A stretch of 38,005 bases of DNA from Eubacteriales bacterium (GCA_030531555.1 JAUNNI010000021.1:1-38005), one strand, 5' to 3'. Shown: positions 14,645 through 23,246, counted from the first letter of the stretch. Numbers and translations: made by a program. Notes: generated from the sequence alone by a model not told the origin.

Positions 14645-15745
14645 TTACGTATTTCGTTTTTTTTCCCATTGTAATAGATTATAGGCAAATTCATCTTGTC
14701 TTGGTTTAAAAGAGAAACACAATGGGACATATTCGCCATAATTATTTTTGCTCCTGTTAGTACACCATGTGCATGCGGTCAAATCATGATCAATCAATTC
14801 ATTTGTTTTCCCATTGTTCCAACAAATCTTTCCGTCATAATAGTTGGCAACGCCATAAGCGGTTCCTAACAATCCAGAGCATATTCTAATAATGCCATCA
14901 GGATGAACTAAAACTCTCTCACCTAATTTCGCTGGACAAAACCCATAGTAATTTGGATTATTAAGAAAATCATGTCTTGTTATGAATGATTGAGGTAGTC
15001 TAACCGATATCGGGTATTTTCCTTCGCTGATTTTCAAAGATATCTCATTATAAGCTTTTACCCAATCATCTGGATGAACTTGTAAATCAGAAGACCATAG
15101 GTCAATTGGCGTGCCATCTTTTATTAGTGCATGAAAATTCACTCTACTAACGCCTAAACCAGCTGTATAATATATCAATCTCTCCATATAGTAGTTTCCA
15201 TCCGTATCTTTTTCTAATAGTTCCTGGTATACACAACACGTAACATCAACTCTATATCCGAGAGAAATCGCACGGTTTATATTATCAATTTCTTTTCGAA
15301 AAACTCCTTTTCCACGAATCAAGTCACAGGATTTCTCGTCATAACCATCCATACTAAATGAGATTTCATCGATCTGTCTAAAGGAGTCGAGTTCCAGAAT
15401 TTCTGATGAGAAAGTACCATTTGTATCGATTCTCACATGTTCATATCCAATTTTTTTTGCTATGGCAATTAAATCTCCCAGCAGAAGTGGATTCTTTTGA
15501 TATTTGCCATATAGTGTTGGCTCACCTCCGAGTAGAGTTAGCTTTCTTGCTCCAAGTTCATAAAAATCAGTTATCAGTTTAACAGCCTCATCATAGTCGA
15601 TTTCTTTCTTACCAATACAAAAATAATTGTTTGGTTTATAAATGCATTGAGGGCAGTTCAAGTTGCATTCATTTATTACATATAAAAAAACTTGCTTCAA
15701 ACCTTTAAAATGGTTTCGGAATTTCTCATCAATATCGTAGTACAT
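14645..15745 (-). CDS. Radical SAM enzyme with SPASM-like C-terminal cysteines
   Basis: The 366-aa protein has the radical SAM cluster motif C27-x3-C31-x2-C34 (ECNLNCPQC), a GGEP SAM-binding motif in LLGGEPTLYG near residue 75, and RIDTNGT. The C-terminal region holds further cysteines (GFCPAKLGE, RICSG, CTWCTNRS, PLCF) that could bind auxiliary iron-sulfur clusters, as in SPASM/twitch maturases. SPASM enzymes usually modify peptides, but no precursor peptide gene is visible here. Its ATG shares a base with the TAA of the CYTH gene (TAATG), so the two are tightly coupled. It probably acts on the CYTH product or on a shared nucleotide or RNA target. That is inference. Confidence 0.85.
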   Translation of the reverse strand: MYYDIDEKFRNHFKGLKQVFLYVINECNLNCPQCIYKPNNYFCIGKKEIDYDEAVKLITDFYELGARKLTLLGGEPTLYGKYQKNPLLLGDLIAIAKKIGYEHVRIDTNGTFSSEILELDSFRQIDEISFSMDGYDEKSCDLIRGKGVFRKEIDNINRAISLGYRVDVTCCVYQELLEKDTDGNYYMERLIYYTAGLGVSRVNFHALIKDGTPIDLWSSDLQVHPDDWVKAYNEISLKISEGKYPISVRLPQSFITRHDFLNNPNYYGFCPAKLGERVLVHPDGIIRICSGLLGTAYGVANYYDGKICWNNGKTNELIDHDLTACTWCTNRSKNNYGEYVPLCFSFKPRQDEFAYNLLQWEKKRNT

Positions 15746-16323
15746 TACATCTCCCCCTTATATGTTTTTTCTAAAACCAAAAACGGATACCCTCTTCGAT
15801 CTCTCTTCCCAATCTTTGCATGTAGCATTAATAGAATTTTATTAAAATGATCATAAACATTTTCTATCGCGTCATCACTCACTTCGTCCATTGCTTCTAA
15901 CTCAATATACCAGCCTAAAACTTCCACAAAATCTATGCTTATCTCAACATGTTCAAAAATCCACGAATTTCTCGTTTTGTTAACGTCGATAATTATTTGA
16001 AAATCCATGGCCTCTAATATCTTTTTAACAGCATACGCATCTTGAATAACCGTTTCATATTCGTTGCAATAATTCTGAATTACAGCACCAATAGGAAGAA
16101 ACTGTTTATAGTTAATACTACATTTTTGGCTTGTTTCTCGAACTCTTAGCCATTCTGAAACAATTTCTTCTGACAAAAAATTTCTGTGAGAGGGAGTGTA
16201 ATATGTATCATGTTGCACTTCATTTATTCTCTTCTGTTCCAGATTTAAACGTTCAATATACTGAAATACTTCTTCAGCATTATGTAATGGATATTTAGCT
16301 TCAACTTCTTGATATTTACTCAT
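15745..16323 (-). CDS. CYTH-domain protein (class IV adenylate cyclase / triphosphatase-like)
   Basis: The product is 192 aa from ATG 16323, nine bases after AAAGG. The CYTH signature ExExK is present as EVEAK at the N-terminus. The charged strands that line the tunnel also fit: EWLRVRET, INYKQF, YETV, VNKTR and IDFVEVLGWYIELEAM. Length and the LGxYxExE segment are closest to CyaB-type class IV cyclases and archaeal relatives. Characterised family members make cAMP or hydrolyse thiamine triphosphate or inorganic triphosphate; which applies here cannot be told from sequence alone. Co-translation with a radical SAM gene and a nearby 2-TM protein is unusual and suggests nucleotide-based signalling or modification. 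Confidence 0.8.
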   Translation of the reverse strand: MSKYQEVEAKYPLHNAEEVFQYIERLNLEQKRINEVQHDTYYTPSHRNFLSEEIVSEWLRVRETSQKCSINYKQFLPIGAVIQNYCNEYETVIQDAYAVKKILEAMDFQIIIDVNKTRNSWIFEHVEISIDFVEVLGWYIELEAMDEVSDDAIENVYDHFNKILLMLHAKIGKRDRRGYPFLVLEKTYKGEM

Positions 16324-16481
16324 CGAACTCATCCTTTCAAAGTCAGTTGCTGAATTATTTACTTCTTATTTTAGGACTTAAGACAGACCTCTGCACAATA
16401 TTTGATTGTAGTACCACTCCCCCATCCAATCCTTATCGTAGCTTATCTTCTGTATTCTCCAAATACTAGCAAAAGACCCTA

Positions 16482-17492
16482 TTATGATCCTTCATTCATT
16501 CCATCATTCGCTGTTCTCCATATCTTCTTATAGAACTCCACAAAAACGCTAAATAGTTGTTTGTTGTCTACTTTTGTAATTTCAAACAAAACCTTATATT
16601 GGGTAAAAGGAAGGTGAAATTCCACAATCATTTTTCCTTCTTCGGTATCAGCATCTGCAATTGTCATGCTCATGGGTATAAATGCATTAGACACCGCCAG
16701 CTTAAATGATTCTTGACCGCTTATCTGTATAATGTGATTTTTAATATTTTTCAGATCTCCATAAGACCTAACTACTTTTTCCCGATAATCTGTGGATGTG
16801 TCATAAAATTTATTAAAATGTGCAACATCAATAAGGATATTGTATATCTGTAATAAACTCTTGTACTTATCCTCCCTATCTAATTCTCTTTTGATTTCAT
16901 CCATACTCAATGAACCGTTTTTTATTTTTTCAAATAATTCAGATAGCACACAGTTTTTTTCCTTAAAGCATTGTGAACAAAGATTTTTTACTGCAATGCT
17001 GGGATTCATCATGCATATTTGTATTTTAACCCCCTTTTTTGCCATTGATTTTAGCGTTGCTTCTCTTTCAACCACAGAAGTTAAGCTGACACCTAATACC
17101 CAATAAGTTTTTGTAACACTTTCATATATTTGGTTAAACTTTTCATCTCGTGACTTTTCATCTTGCTTAACAATAAATGCGTCTATCTCCCCTTTTGGTA
17201 AGCTTTCTTTTCTTTTCTTTTTGGAAAAAAAATAGAACATTGAAATAGTGATTAGAGATACTATATAAAGACCTAAAACCACCAAAGCTACCAATTTGAA
17301 AGTATTTGATATGTGTAAAATGTACTCTTTCTCTTTGGATAATTCAGGATTTGAAATAAGTTTATAATAAGCAGAGAATCCAGCACCAAATACAAAAAAA
17401 AGCACTCCAGTAGCAATAATATATGGCGCAGGAACGTTTTTCTTTATCAGATCCCAAACATGGCGGCTTCTTGCTTCTTTCTCGTCACTCAT
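16482..17492 (-). CDS. 2-TM membrane protein with PLD-like cytosolic domain
   Basis: The 336-aa protein has two membrane segments, at about residues 24-43 (IIATGVLFFVFGAGFSAYY) and 66-88 (LVALVVLGLYIVSLITISMF), then a long cytosolic part. Residues about 125-160 (YWVLGVSLTSVV, then LKSMAKKGVKIQICMMNPS) follow the strand-helix-strand pattern of PLD-superfamily domains that sense ligands, but no HKD catalytic motif is seen. A cysteine group follows (LCSQCFKEKNC). The layout of membrane anchor plus sensor resembles effectors of phage-defence signalling systems. The gene is 150 bp upstream of the CYTH gene on the same strand. Confidence 0.65.
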   Translation of the reverse strand: MSDEKEARSRHVWDLIKKNVPAPYIIATGVLFFVFGAGFSAYYKLISNPELSKEKEYILHISNTFKLVALVVLGLYIVSLITISMFYFFSKKKRKESLPKGEIDAFIVKQDEKSRDEKFNQIYESVTKTYWVLGVSLTSVVEREATLKSMAKKGVKIQICMMNPSIAVKNLCSQCFKEKNCVLSELFEKIKNGSLSMDEIKRELDREDKYKSLLQIYNILIDVAHFNKFYDTSTDYREKVVRSYGDLKNIKNHIIQISGQESFKLAVSNAFIPMSMTIADADTEEGKMIVEFHLPFTQYKVLFEITKVDNKQLFSVFVEFYKKIWRTANDGMNEGS

Positions 17493-17502
17493 AGATCATT
17501 TT

Positions 17503-17518
17503 CCGAGAATTATCTCGG
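17503..17518. promoter_or_regulatory. Palindrome in the leader of the 2-TM gene
   Basis: CCGAGA (17503-17508) and TCTCGG (17513-17518) pair around a 4-nt loop, ending 11 bases before the ATG of the 2-TM gene. A TATAAT-like box lies just upstream, near 17550. It could be an operator or a translation-masking hairpin, since the ribosome site of this gene is weak. Confidence 0.35.
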
Positions 17519-17887
17519 CACTCCTTCCAAAGCATTCTCTTATTACATTATAGTACATACAAGATTCATTCAGCATACACTTTTAAGAAAAATGTCGAAA
17601 ACAAATATTTAGCGCTTCAAGCCACTAACAGAGAGTTATTAATGCCTAAGAATCGCCCAAAAAGAACTATTAGAAGGTTTTGCAAACCTGTAGATAAAAG
17701 TAAAGAGAGAAAAACGAAAACATTTCACCCACAATTATCTGTACAGCAAACAAGCCTGCAACAAAGGGTTTTTGTAGATAAAAATAGCGCAGTCGCCTCC
17801 GCAGCCAAGCGTAAGCGGCTGTTCTGCGCTTGCGGCGCTCTTGACATCGCTGGAGGGCTGTGCTCGTCAGGAATCAAGAAAGGCTTC

Positions 17888-17918
17888 GCCTCCCTCTGCT
17901 CTAGGGAGCCTTTTTTCA
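17888..17918 (+). terminator. Terminator-type hairpin at the IS110 3' end
   Basis: CTCCCT and AGGGAG pair around a 7-nt loop and are followed by CCTTTTTTC on the plus strand. It overlaps the last codons of the transposase and could insulate it against transcripts entering from outside. Confidence 0.5.
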
Positions 17919-19162
17919 TGTTAGCAATGCAGTCAATGGTGCATCCTCCAGATGATTGAGGTATTGCTTCACCCTGGCATAATAGATCCGCAGGAATTTC
18001 GCCGCGCCTGCGACCATATACACATAGAAGTGCTTTCCTTCGGTTCGCTTTTTGTCCATGAAGCAAAAGACAGGATCATTCGGATCGGCACGGCATAAGC
18101 TCATTCCGCAAACCAGGAACAGCGTCCTGCGGAGCCGGGATGATCCTCGTTTGGACATATGCCGGGACTTGGCCTCAAAGTCGCCGGATTGAAAAGGCGG
18201 AGCGTCCACACCGGCAAATGCGACCAAAGCCCCTTTGTGGGTAAAGCGCCGCACGCCGCCAATTTCAGCCATGAGTTGCGGACCGGTGATCCGTCCGGCT
18301 CCCTGCATGGCCATGACCACTTCATACTCCGGCAGCAGAGAAGCGAGCCGAAGCATTTCCCCACGGATGACCTGAAGCGATTCATAGATCGTGTTCAGCG
18401 TATGAACCGCTTGCATGATCAGCAATTTTGTACTATCATTCTTAGGGAGCGTGGCGACCGCATTCCTGGCTTGGGCGTGGATATACTCCGCGTCCGAGGA
18501 GCTGTAACGGTATCCGTTTCTTTTGCACCATTTTTCGAGGGTGATGGCAAAGGAACGGAGGGATACGGCCGCCACGCAATCTTTATGCCAGAAACGTTCC
18601 ACAAAATCGATCCACTTGTGATGGCCGTCTTTGGCAGGCGGGCTTGACGAGAAGAATTGATTGGCGTTTGGGAATGTCTGATCCAGAAGGGAAATCAGGC
18701 CGTTGCGCAGGGCGGTGCTTGACTGAAGTGTACGCTGATACAGCCTGGACTGAAACTTCAATTGCTGCCTTGTTTCATCCTCCTGATCATATCTTTTCAA
18801 TTCATCCCAGTATGCCAGAGCATAACTGGCCAGCTTGAGAGCGTCGGCCTTATCCGTTTTTACCTTGCGCAGGGAATTGTCACTGAACTGATGCGTCAGA
18901 ATGGCGTTCACCACGCTGATGAAAAAGCCGGCCTGATGCAGCACCGACGCAACAGGCCGCCAGTACAAGCCCGTATGCTCCATAACGATCCGGATCTCTC
19001 CTCCGACTTCCCGAAGCGTTTGAACGAGCTGCTGAAGCCTGGTTGGTCATGTCGGACGTCAAAAGGCTTTCGCACGATTTCGCCGCCCGGACGCCGGATG
19101 GCCACGGTGCTTTTGCCTTTTGAAACGTCGATACCAACCGCGGTGATGAGGTTTGGGTTCAT
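17916..19162 (-). pseudogene. IS110-family transposase, frameshifted
   Basis: The first 40 codons from ATG 19162 (NPNLITAVGIDVSKGKSTVA) give the DEDD-type N-terminus with the first catalytic aspartate. Near 19040 the frame changes by one base. The continuation LQQLVQTLREVGGEI, IVMEHTGLYWRP is in the frame that runs to the TGA at 17916 and includes the C-terminal transposase domain (VMAMQGAGRITGPQLMAEIGG, FAGVDAPPFQSG). The frame would be restored by adding one base in the CCAGGCTTC stretch. Either the copy is dead or this is a sequencing error; IS110 transposases are not normally frameshift-expressed. Confidence 0.85.
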
Positions 19163-19395
19163 GGGCAGACCCCCTTCGTATTGTTTGCCGGTGGCCGCCG
19201 CTGCTCATGACCGATTCAGCTTGCTTGGTTACTCGAATGTATGGGATGATCCCCAGCTTCAACCTGCATCAATCGAACGCTGCAATGAGGAGGCGGCTGA
19301 CAGTTTGCACCTTCGAGCGTTTCATCTCATGCAATGCGTCGTCAGTCCGGCTTCCTCCCCATTGTAGCTTAGGTATGAGCCAGCGCATAGAGTTT
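19163..19395 (-). ncRNA. Possible bridge RNA region of the IS110 element
   Basis: IS110 elements encode, in the non-coding part upstream of the transposase, a structured RNA that guides recombination. Here about 220 nt lie between the transposase start and the left part of the relaxase region, with no other gene. I did not fold it and cannot name the binding loops, so this is assigned from position and family knowledge alone. Confidence 0.35.
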
Positions 19396-19429
19396 TGGAC
19401 ACTCTATTTACCGGTCAAACATATTGTAG

Positions 19430-19467
19430 CAAGCAAGGCAAAGTGCCTCCACTTTGCGATATGCTTG
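19430..19467. other. Two-tier hairpin next to the relaxase gene, candidate oriT
   Basis: An inner 8-bp stem (GCAAAGTG 19438-19445, CACTTTGC 19450-19457) with a 4-nt loop is enclosed by an outer 6-bp stem (CAAGCA 19430-19435, TGCTTG 19462-19467). Compact inverted repeats next to a relaxase gene are typical of transfer origins. The sequence TTGGTGAGCG follows on one side. No nic consensus could be assigned. Confidence 0.35.
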
Positions 19468-19545
19468 TTGGTGAGCGTCCTCCCCAAGCCCCTCCCTTTA
19501 CGCATGGTGTCCCATGCGGCTGCGCGTTTCTGCGAAACACTTCCA

Positions 19546-20985
19546 TCAGAACCGGACACGCCGGTGAGAAAGACCCTGATCCTGCTGCGGCTCGGTGTCC
19601 AGAATCCGACGCACGTTTTCCTGAACGATCAAAAGCTGGCGCATTTCAGCCCGATCCCGTTTGTAATCTGCATAAAGCGCGTTCTTTTCCGATTGCAGGC
19701 TTTCGTATTCTGCGTTGAGATCTGCCACCTTCGGCAGCTTCTTCACGCCCATGGCATCAAAGGCTTTCTTTGCCGCCCGGTGCATGGCGATTTCCTGTTC
19801 GTGCTGGGCCGCGAATTTGGGCGACCAGTTGGATTTCTTATATTGCGCGTATATCTCCCGTGTTTTGGAATAGTGGATGATATGCGTTTTTATTTGAGCG
19901 ATTTCCCGCTGACGATCCTCGATTTCCCGAATCCGCTTCATGGCTTTTTCCGTTTTCACGCTGGCTTCGTCGGCGCGGCGGTCAAGCTCAGCACGATCCA
20001 GGAGGCCGTGCTCCCGCAGATAAGAAAAGGTCTTTGCCATCTCTTTCAGATTGAAGCCCTTGGCCCACCGTTCATACCCGGGGCTTTTTGCTTTTTGCAG
20101 CCGCGCCTGAATATCCACCAGCAGATTGACCTTTTCCGGCGTGCCCTGCGTTATGGTATTCTTCTTTTCCTGGAAGGGCGTTTTCCGTTCCTCGCCATGA
20201 CCGGGAACAGCTAAACGATGAATCAGATCAGCCTGGGTGTACCCTTCTCCCAGTGAATCCAAACGCTTGAAGCGTTCCTGCCCTGGGCAGCGCATAGCGA
20301 TATGCTTCCCGGTTTTGACTTCCCACCCATCCGCTTGCAGCATAGAAAGCAATTCCGGTAGATTCTTCGGATGCCGCGCAAGTGCGTTTTCTATGGCGGT
20401 GCGCAGTGCGTCCCGCTGAGAAGCGGGCTTGGACACATGATGCGTTTCCATCCATTTGTTATATCGCTGCCCGCGCTTTTTCGGATGCTCGATCACGGAA
20501 TAGCCGTTCTCTATGCAGATCACATCGTTCAGGCGGCGCAGCGCGAAGGAGGAACCGATGAAATTCCGAAACTTCCGGTCGCAGTCCAGGTTCACGGCAC
20601 TGATTATGATATGATTATGGAGATGGTGGCGATCCGTGTGTGTTGCCACGATGTAGGCGTTATTGCCATGGTTGAATCGCCGGGCAAGCTCCTGGCCCAG
20701 CCGGTTCGCTTCCTCTGGGGTGATTTCGCCGGGCAGGAACGACTGCCGCATGTGATAAGCGATCACGTCATCCTTTCCCCGATATCGTCCGGTGCGGTCC
20801 AGGTATATTTTTTTCATGTACATGAACTCCGCGTCGGCCAGCGCCGGATTGCAGCCGTACCCCGTCACCAGACTTTCGCCCTGGGTCTTTTCCGGATTCT
20901 TCACATACTGAATCACCCGGGCGATGGATGATCCCGCCGTACAGTTTTTCCCCACATGCAGGGGGATGAGATTGGTTGTCGCCAT
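19546..20985 (-). CDS. MOBP-type relaxase (MobA/MobL-like)
   Basis: The 479-aa relaxase starts at ATG 20985, with GCGGAGG upstream; an earlier ATG in frame has no ribosome site. The metal-binding histidine motif is HTDRHHLHNH at residues 116-125, within the conserved VATHTDRHHLHNHIIISAVN. The N-terminal part IARVIQYVKNPEKT carries the region of the active-site tyrosine. The C-terminal half is a basic coiled coil. It would nick oriT and lead the strand in conjugation or mobilization of a clostridial integrative element. The gene looks intact. MobC, its usual partner, is 1.85 kb upstream with two unrelated genes between. Confidence 0.9.
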   Translation of the reverse strand: MATTNLIPLHVGKNCTAGSSIARVIQYVKNPEKTQGESLVTGYGCNPALADAEFMYMKKIYLDRTGRYRGKDDVIAYHMRQSFLPGEITPEEANRLGQELARRFNHGNNAYIVATHTDRHHLHNHIIISAVNLDCDRKFRNFIGSSFALRRLNDVICIENGYSVIEHPKKRGQRYNKWMETHHVSKPASQRDALRTAIENALARHPKNLPELLSMLQADGWEVKTGKHIAMRCPGQERFKRLDSLGEGYTQADLIHRLAVPGHGEERKTPFQEKKNTITQGTPEKVNLLVDIQARLQKAKSPGYERWAKGFNLKEMAKTFSYLREHGLLDRAELDRRADEASVKTEKAMKRIREIEDRQREIAQIKTHIIHYSKTREIYAQYKKSNWSPKFAAQHEQEIAMHRAAKKAFDAMGVKKLPKVADLNAEYESLQSEKNALYADYKRDRAEMRQLLIVQENVRRILDTEPQQDQGLSHRRVRF

Positions 20986-21179
20986 GATGTTTTCCTCCGC
21001 AAAAAAAGAAAAGCAAAGAGATACTGTGCACATATCGCATAGAATCCATTCGCTTCGATAGGCTATTACTTGTATATGGAATGAACTATTCCTCTAAACG
21101 GCACTGTAACAAATCTATGCCATTCTCATGTAATTCGGTAGAAATGCAATGGGGCTGAAGCTAAGTTTTTTCCCTGTCT

Positions 21180-21905
21180 TCAAGCGTTTTCAATCAAGGT
21201 TTTTATTTCGTTTTCTATTGAAATAAAACGTTTTTCGTAAGTTGAAAGCTCTCCTGCTAAATCGGGATTGCATTCTTTAGCTTCTTTAATGTATTTATCT
21301 ATTATCTGTTTTAGTTCATTAAGAGAATTAAAAACATTAACAATTCTATATTTGGCAACTCCATCACTACAACCTACACAGTCGGATTTATATAATAACA
21401 ATAAATGAGTTATATCTATTGATTTTTTATAATAATAGAATGCTTCATACAAGTAGAACTCTTTAATACTCTTTTTTTCGATCCCATCAGGGTAATCACC
21501 ATATATGTAAGTTGTCAGTGAATCATAGGCAGCAATTAAATAGTCACAAGCAATATTGTCAAATTTTGCAATGAGCTTTTTCTTTTTTGAAAACGATAGT
21601 TTTGTGTTTTTATATGATTTTCTTTCCTGATGAAAACGAATTTGCTTTAGTATCCAAGAAAATAGTTCGCGAAATACAAAATATGCAGTAGACAGTAGTA
21701 TTACAAGAGAAATGTAACTCCCTAGTGTTTTTGTAGCATTATTTGAATAGATTTCGGCAAGCAAACCAGAAATAAGCGCAGAAAAAACAGTGGATATTAT
21801 TTCAACAATCATTTCATCCTGAGAATTGCTTATTTCCTCTACACTATCATCAATTTTTTCAGTAAGATAGTGTCTTAGCAATTCAATATATTTACTATCT
21901 TTCAT
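21180..21905 (-). CDS. 2-TM protein with helical cytosolic domain
   Basis: The product is 241 aa from ATG 21905, six bases after GGAGGTGG. Two membrane segments lie at about residues 34-55 (IISTVFSALISGLLAEIY) and 63-85 (SYISLVILLSTAYFVF). They are followed by a lysine-rich stretch and a long helical domain that includes CVGCSDG. The overall form, 2 TM then a helical cytosolic part, recalls SLATT-type proteins linked to defence systems, but I cannot confirm that family. It lies 62 bases after the 21968-22615 gene on the same strand. Low GC compared with the relaxase on one side and MobC on the other marks the pair as an insert. Confidence 0.6.
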   Translation of the reverse strand: MKDSKYIELLRHYLTEKIDDSVEEISNSQDEMIVEIISTVFSALISGLLAEIYSNNATKTLGSYISLVILLSTAYFVFRELFSWILKQIRFHQERKSYKNTKLSFSKKKKLIAKFDNIACDYLIAAYDSLTTYIYGDYPDGIEKKSIKEFYLYEAFYYYKKSIDITHLLLLYKSDCVGCSDGVAKYRIVNVFNSLNELKQIIDKYIKEAKECNPDLAGELSTYEKRFISIENEIKTLIENA

Positions 21906-21967
21906 AAATCCACCTCCACTTCAATATTATATCCTAAAACAGAAAAAGCTGACCGTTCAATCAAAAA

Positions 21968-22615
21968 TTATTGCCAATGCTTTTCGACAAAGTCAATATC
22001 GTTTTGTTGCCATTTAGTCCAGTCCATCGCTAAAAGGCCATTAGTATCTAAAACTTCATCCTGTAATTTTGTGCAACGCTCAATGTACTTTATGTCACTT
22101 GTACTACCAATCAGTCTTTCCATTTCTTGTTGAATGATTAGTATTTGTTCACTGCAGAGGATTTGTCCAATACTGTTTTGATGTATTTGATTAATAAGAG
22201 AAGGGTCACTGGAAGATATTTCTGTATATTTTCTTAAAACAAAATAAATAAGAGGAATAGTAGAAAAGGGAATCCGCACTAAAAGCTCGCCATTATATTT
22301 CGTAATAGGAAAACGATAATAAGAACGAAGCAACGATGTTATTTGCCTCACGCTCATTCTTCTTTTTGAACGACGTATCCTGTTATAATGGTAATAACGA
22401 TTGTAGTCTTCCTTTAATAATCTACAAATCTTTACGATGTCCTGCGTTTGATATGTGTATTTTCCTAAAATTAATAGCAAGCTTTTTAAATTCATATTAG
22501 TAAAAGCAAAGTTATTGTTCATTAAGTAGAAATTTGCATATATCCTTTCTGGGTTAATATCATGATGATAATATATCTTCTTTGATCCATTATGCATTTC
22601 TGTATTATTGTTCAT
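21968..22615 (-). CDS. Unknown 215-aa protein paired with the 2-TM gene
   Basis: The start is ATG 22615 with AAGGAAG 12 bases before. No family is recognised. The protein is soluble and aromatic rich (tyrosine-rich N-terminus, IYYHHDINPERIYANFYLM). It has a strongly basic segment, RIRRSKRRMSVRQITSLLRS, that could bind nucleic acid, and an acidic C-terminus ending WTKWQQND, FVEKHWQ. Low GC matches the downstream 2-TM gene. The two are probably one cargo unit within the mobilization region. Confidence 0.55.
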   Translation of the reverse strand: MNNNTEMHNGSKKIYYHHDINPERIYANFYLMNNNFAFTNMNLKSLLLILGKYTYQTQDIVKICRLLKEDYNRYYHYNRIRRSKRRMSVRQITSLLRSYYRFPITKYNGELLVRIPFSTIPLIYFVLRKYTEISSSDPSLINQIHQNSIGQILCSEQILIIQQEMERLIGSTSDIKYIERCTKLQDEVLDTNGLLAMDWTKWQQNDIDFVEKHWQ

Positions 22616-22715
22616 GTAAGCTTTCTTCCTTTTCTGTAGTATTTAAACAACCACTTCAAAAAAATATAGTGCAGAAAAAGGTCAAACGTCATCCAAGGGG
22701 AAAAAAGAAAGAGCC

Positions 22716-22734
22716 AGCAGCTTTTCTGCTTTTT
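22716..22734 (+). terminator. Small terminator-like hairpin
   Basis: AGCAG and CTGCT pair around CTTTT and are followed by TTTTC on the plus strand. No plus-strand gene ends here, so it may be a remnant. Confidence 0.25.
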
Positions 22735-22786
22735 CAACGGTTTTAGAATTTACTCTCCACCATTTCATTATTCCATCATAATAAGA

Positions 22787-22833
22787 AAAGCGGAGGGACG
22801 CCATGCGCATATCACACAGCATCCCTCCGCTTT
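22787..22833 (-). terminator. Terminator after mobC
   Basis: A 12-bp perfect stem (AAAGCGGAGGGA 22787-22798, TCCCTCCGCTTT 22822-22833) ends in TCTTATT on the minus strand, directly at the mobC stop. It separates mobC from the inserted gene pair, so that pair needs its own promoter. Confidence 0.75.
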
Positions 22834-22834
22834 C

Positions 22835-23176
22835 TCATGCTTTGATTTTCGTAAGCTGCTGATACACCTTCCGCATTTCTTCCGTAAGCTGTTCCAAAGC
22901 CGCTTTGGCTTCCGACAATTCGCCGGAATACAGACGGCCCGTGCTGTTGACGCGCCGGGCAATCTGGTTCAGGCTTCCGGCACAGCGGCCTAGCAGCGCG
23001 GAGAACTGACGGAATTCAGGTACATCCAGCACCAGCACCCGCCCTTCCAACACCAGTTTCCGCATAAACGCTTCCCTGCCGGTCATACGGGACGCAGCCT
23101 GCTTCTGCTCGATGATGTCCAGTTCTTCCTGATTCACATGAAATTGAATACGGAGCGGTCTGCTTTTGTTGCTCAT
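22835..23176 (-). CDS. mobC: MobC-type relaxosome protein
   Basis: The product is 113 aa from ATG 23176, six bases after AGGAG. The N-terminal ribbon-helix-helix part (LRIQFHVNQEELDIIEQKQ) and the family pattern ALLGRCAGSLNQIARRVNST identify it as MobC, the DNA-binding accessory of MOBP relaxases that helps open oriT. An upstream ATG (23254) lacks a ribosome site. The gene is separated from the relaxase by two low-GC cargo genes, an uncommon break of the usual mobC-relaxase pair. Confidence 0.85.
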   Translation of the reverse strand: MSNKSRPLRIQFHVNQEELDIIEQKQAASRMTGREAFMRKLVLEGRVLVLDVPEFRQFSALLGRCAGSLNQIARRVNSTGRLYSGELSEAKAALEQLTEEMRKVYQQLTKIKA

Positions 23177-23218
23177 TTTTATACTCCTGATTGTTGTAGT
23201 TTTTTCTTGAGACTTGAT

Positions 23219-23246
23219 ATTATCTGCTATTTCGCAAAAAACACAA
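23219..23246 (-). promoter_or_regulatory. Probable mobC promoter
   Basis: On the minus strand TTGTGT (23241-23246), a 16-bp spacer and GATAAT (23219-23224) precede mobC by about 40 bases. The region between this and the opposing promoter at 23346 is very AT rich and could hold binding sites for relaxosome proteins. Confidence 0.4.

Larger units (their letters stand above)
17790..19395 (-). mobile_element. IS110-family insertion sequence (limits approximate)
   Basis: The transposase gene (17916-19162, frameshifted), its GC-rich flank on the 3' side and about 220 nt of non-coding sequence on the 5' side make up an IS110-type element. GC content rises sharply compared with the AT-rich left neighbour at about 17790, which is why I set the left limit there. 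IS110 elements lack long terminal inverted repeats and I found none, so the exact ends are not visible. It sits next to the 3' end of the relaxase gene. Confidence 0.6.

Noticed and set aside
17642-17959. Plus-strand frame of 105 codons
   Set aside because: It spans the junction from AT-rich sequence into the IS110 3' end, has no ribosome site and changes composition midway.
19153-20214. Plus-strand open frame of 353 codons
   Set aside because: Antisense of the relaxase gene, where the HxDxxHxH-type motif is on the minus strand; no start signal.
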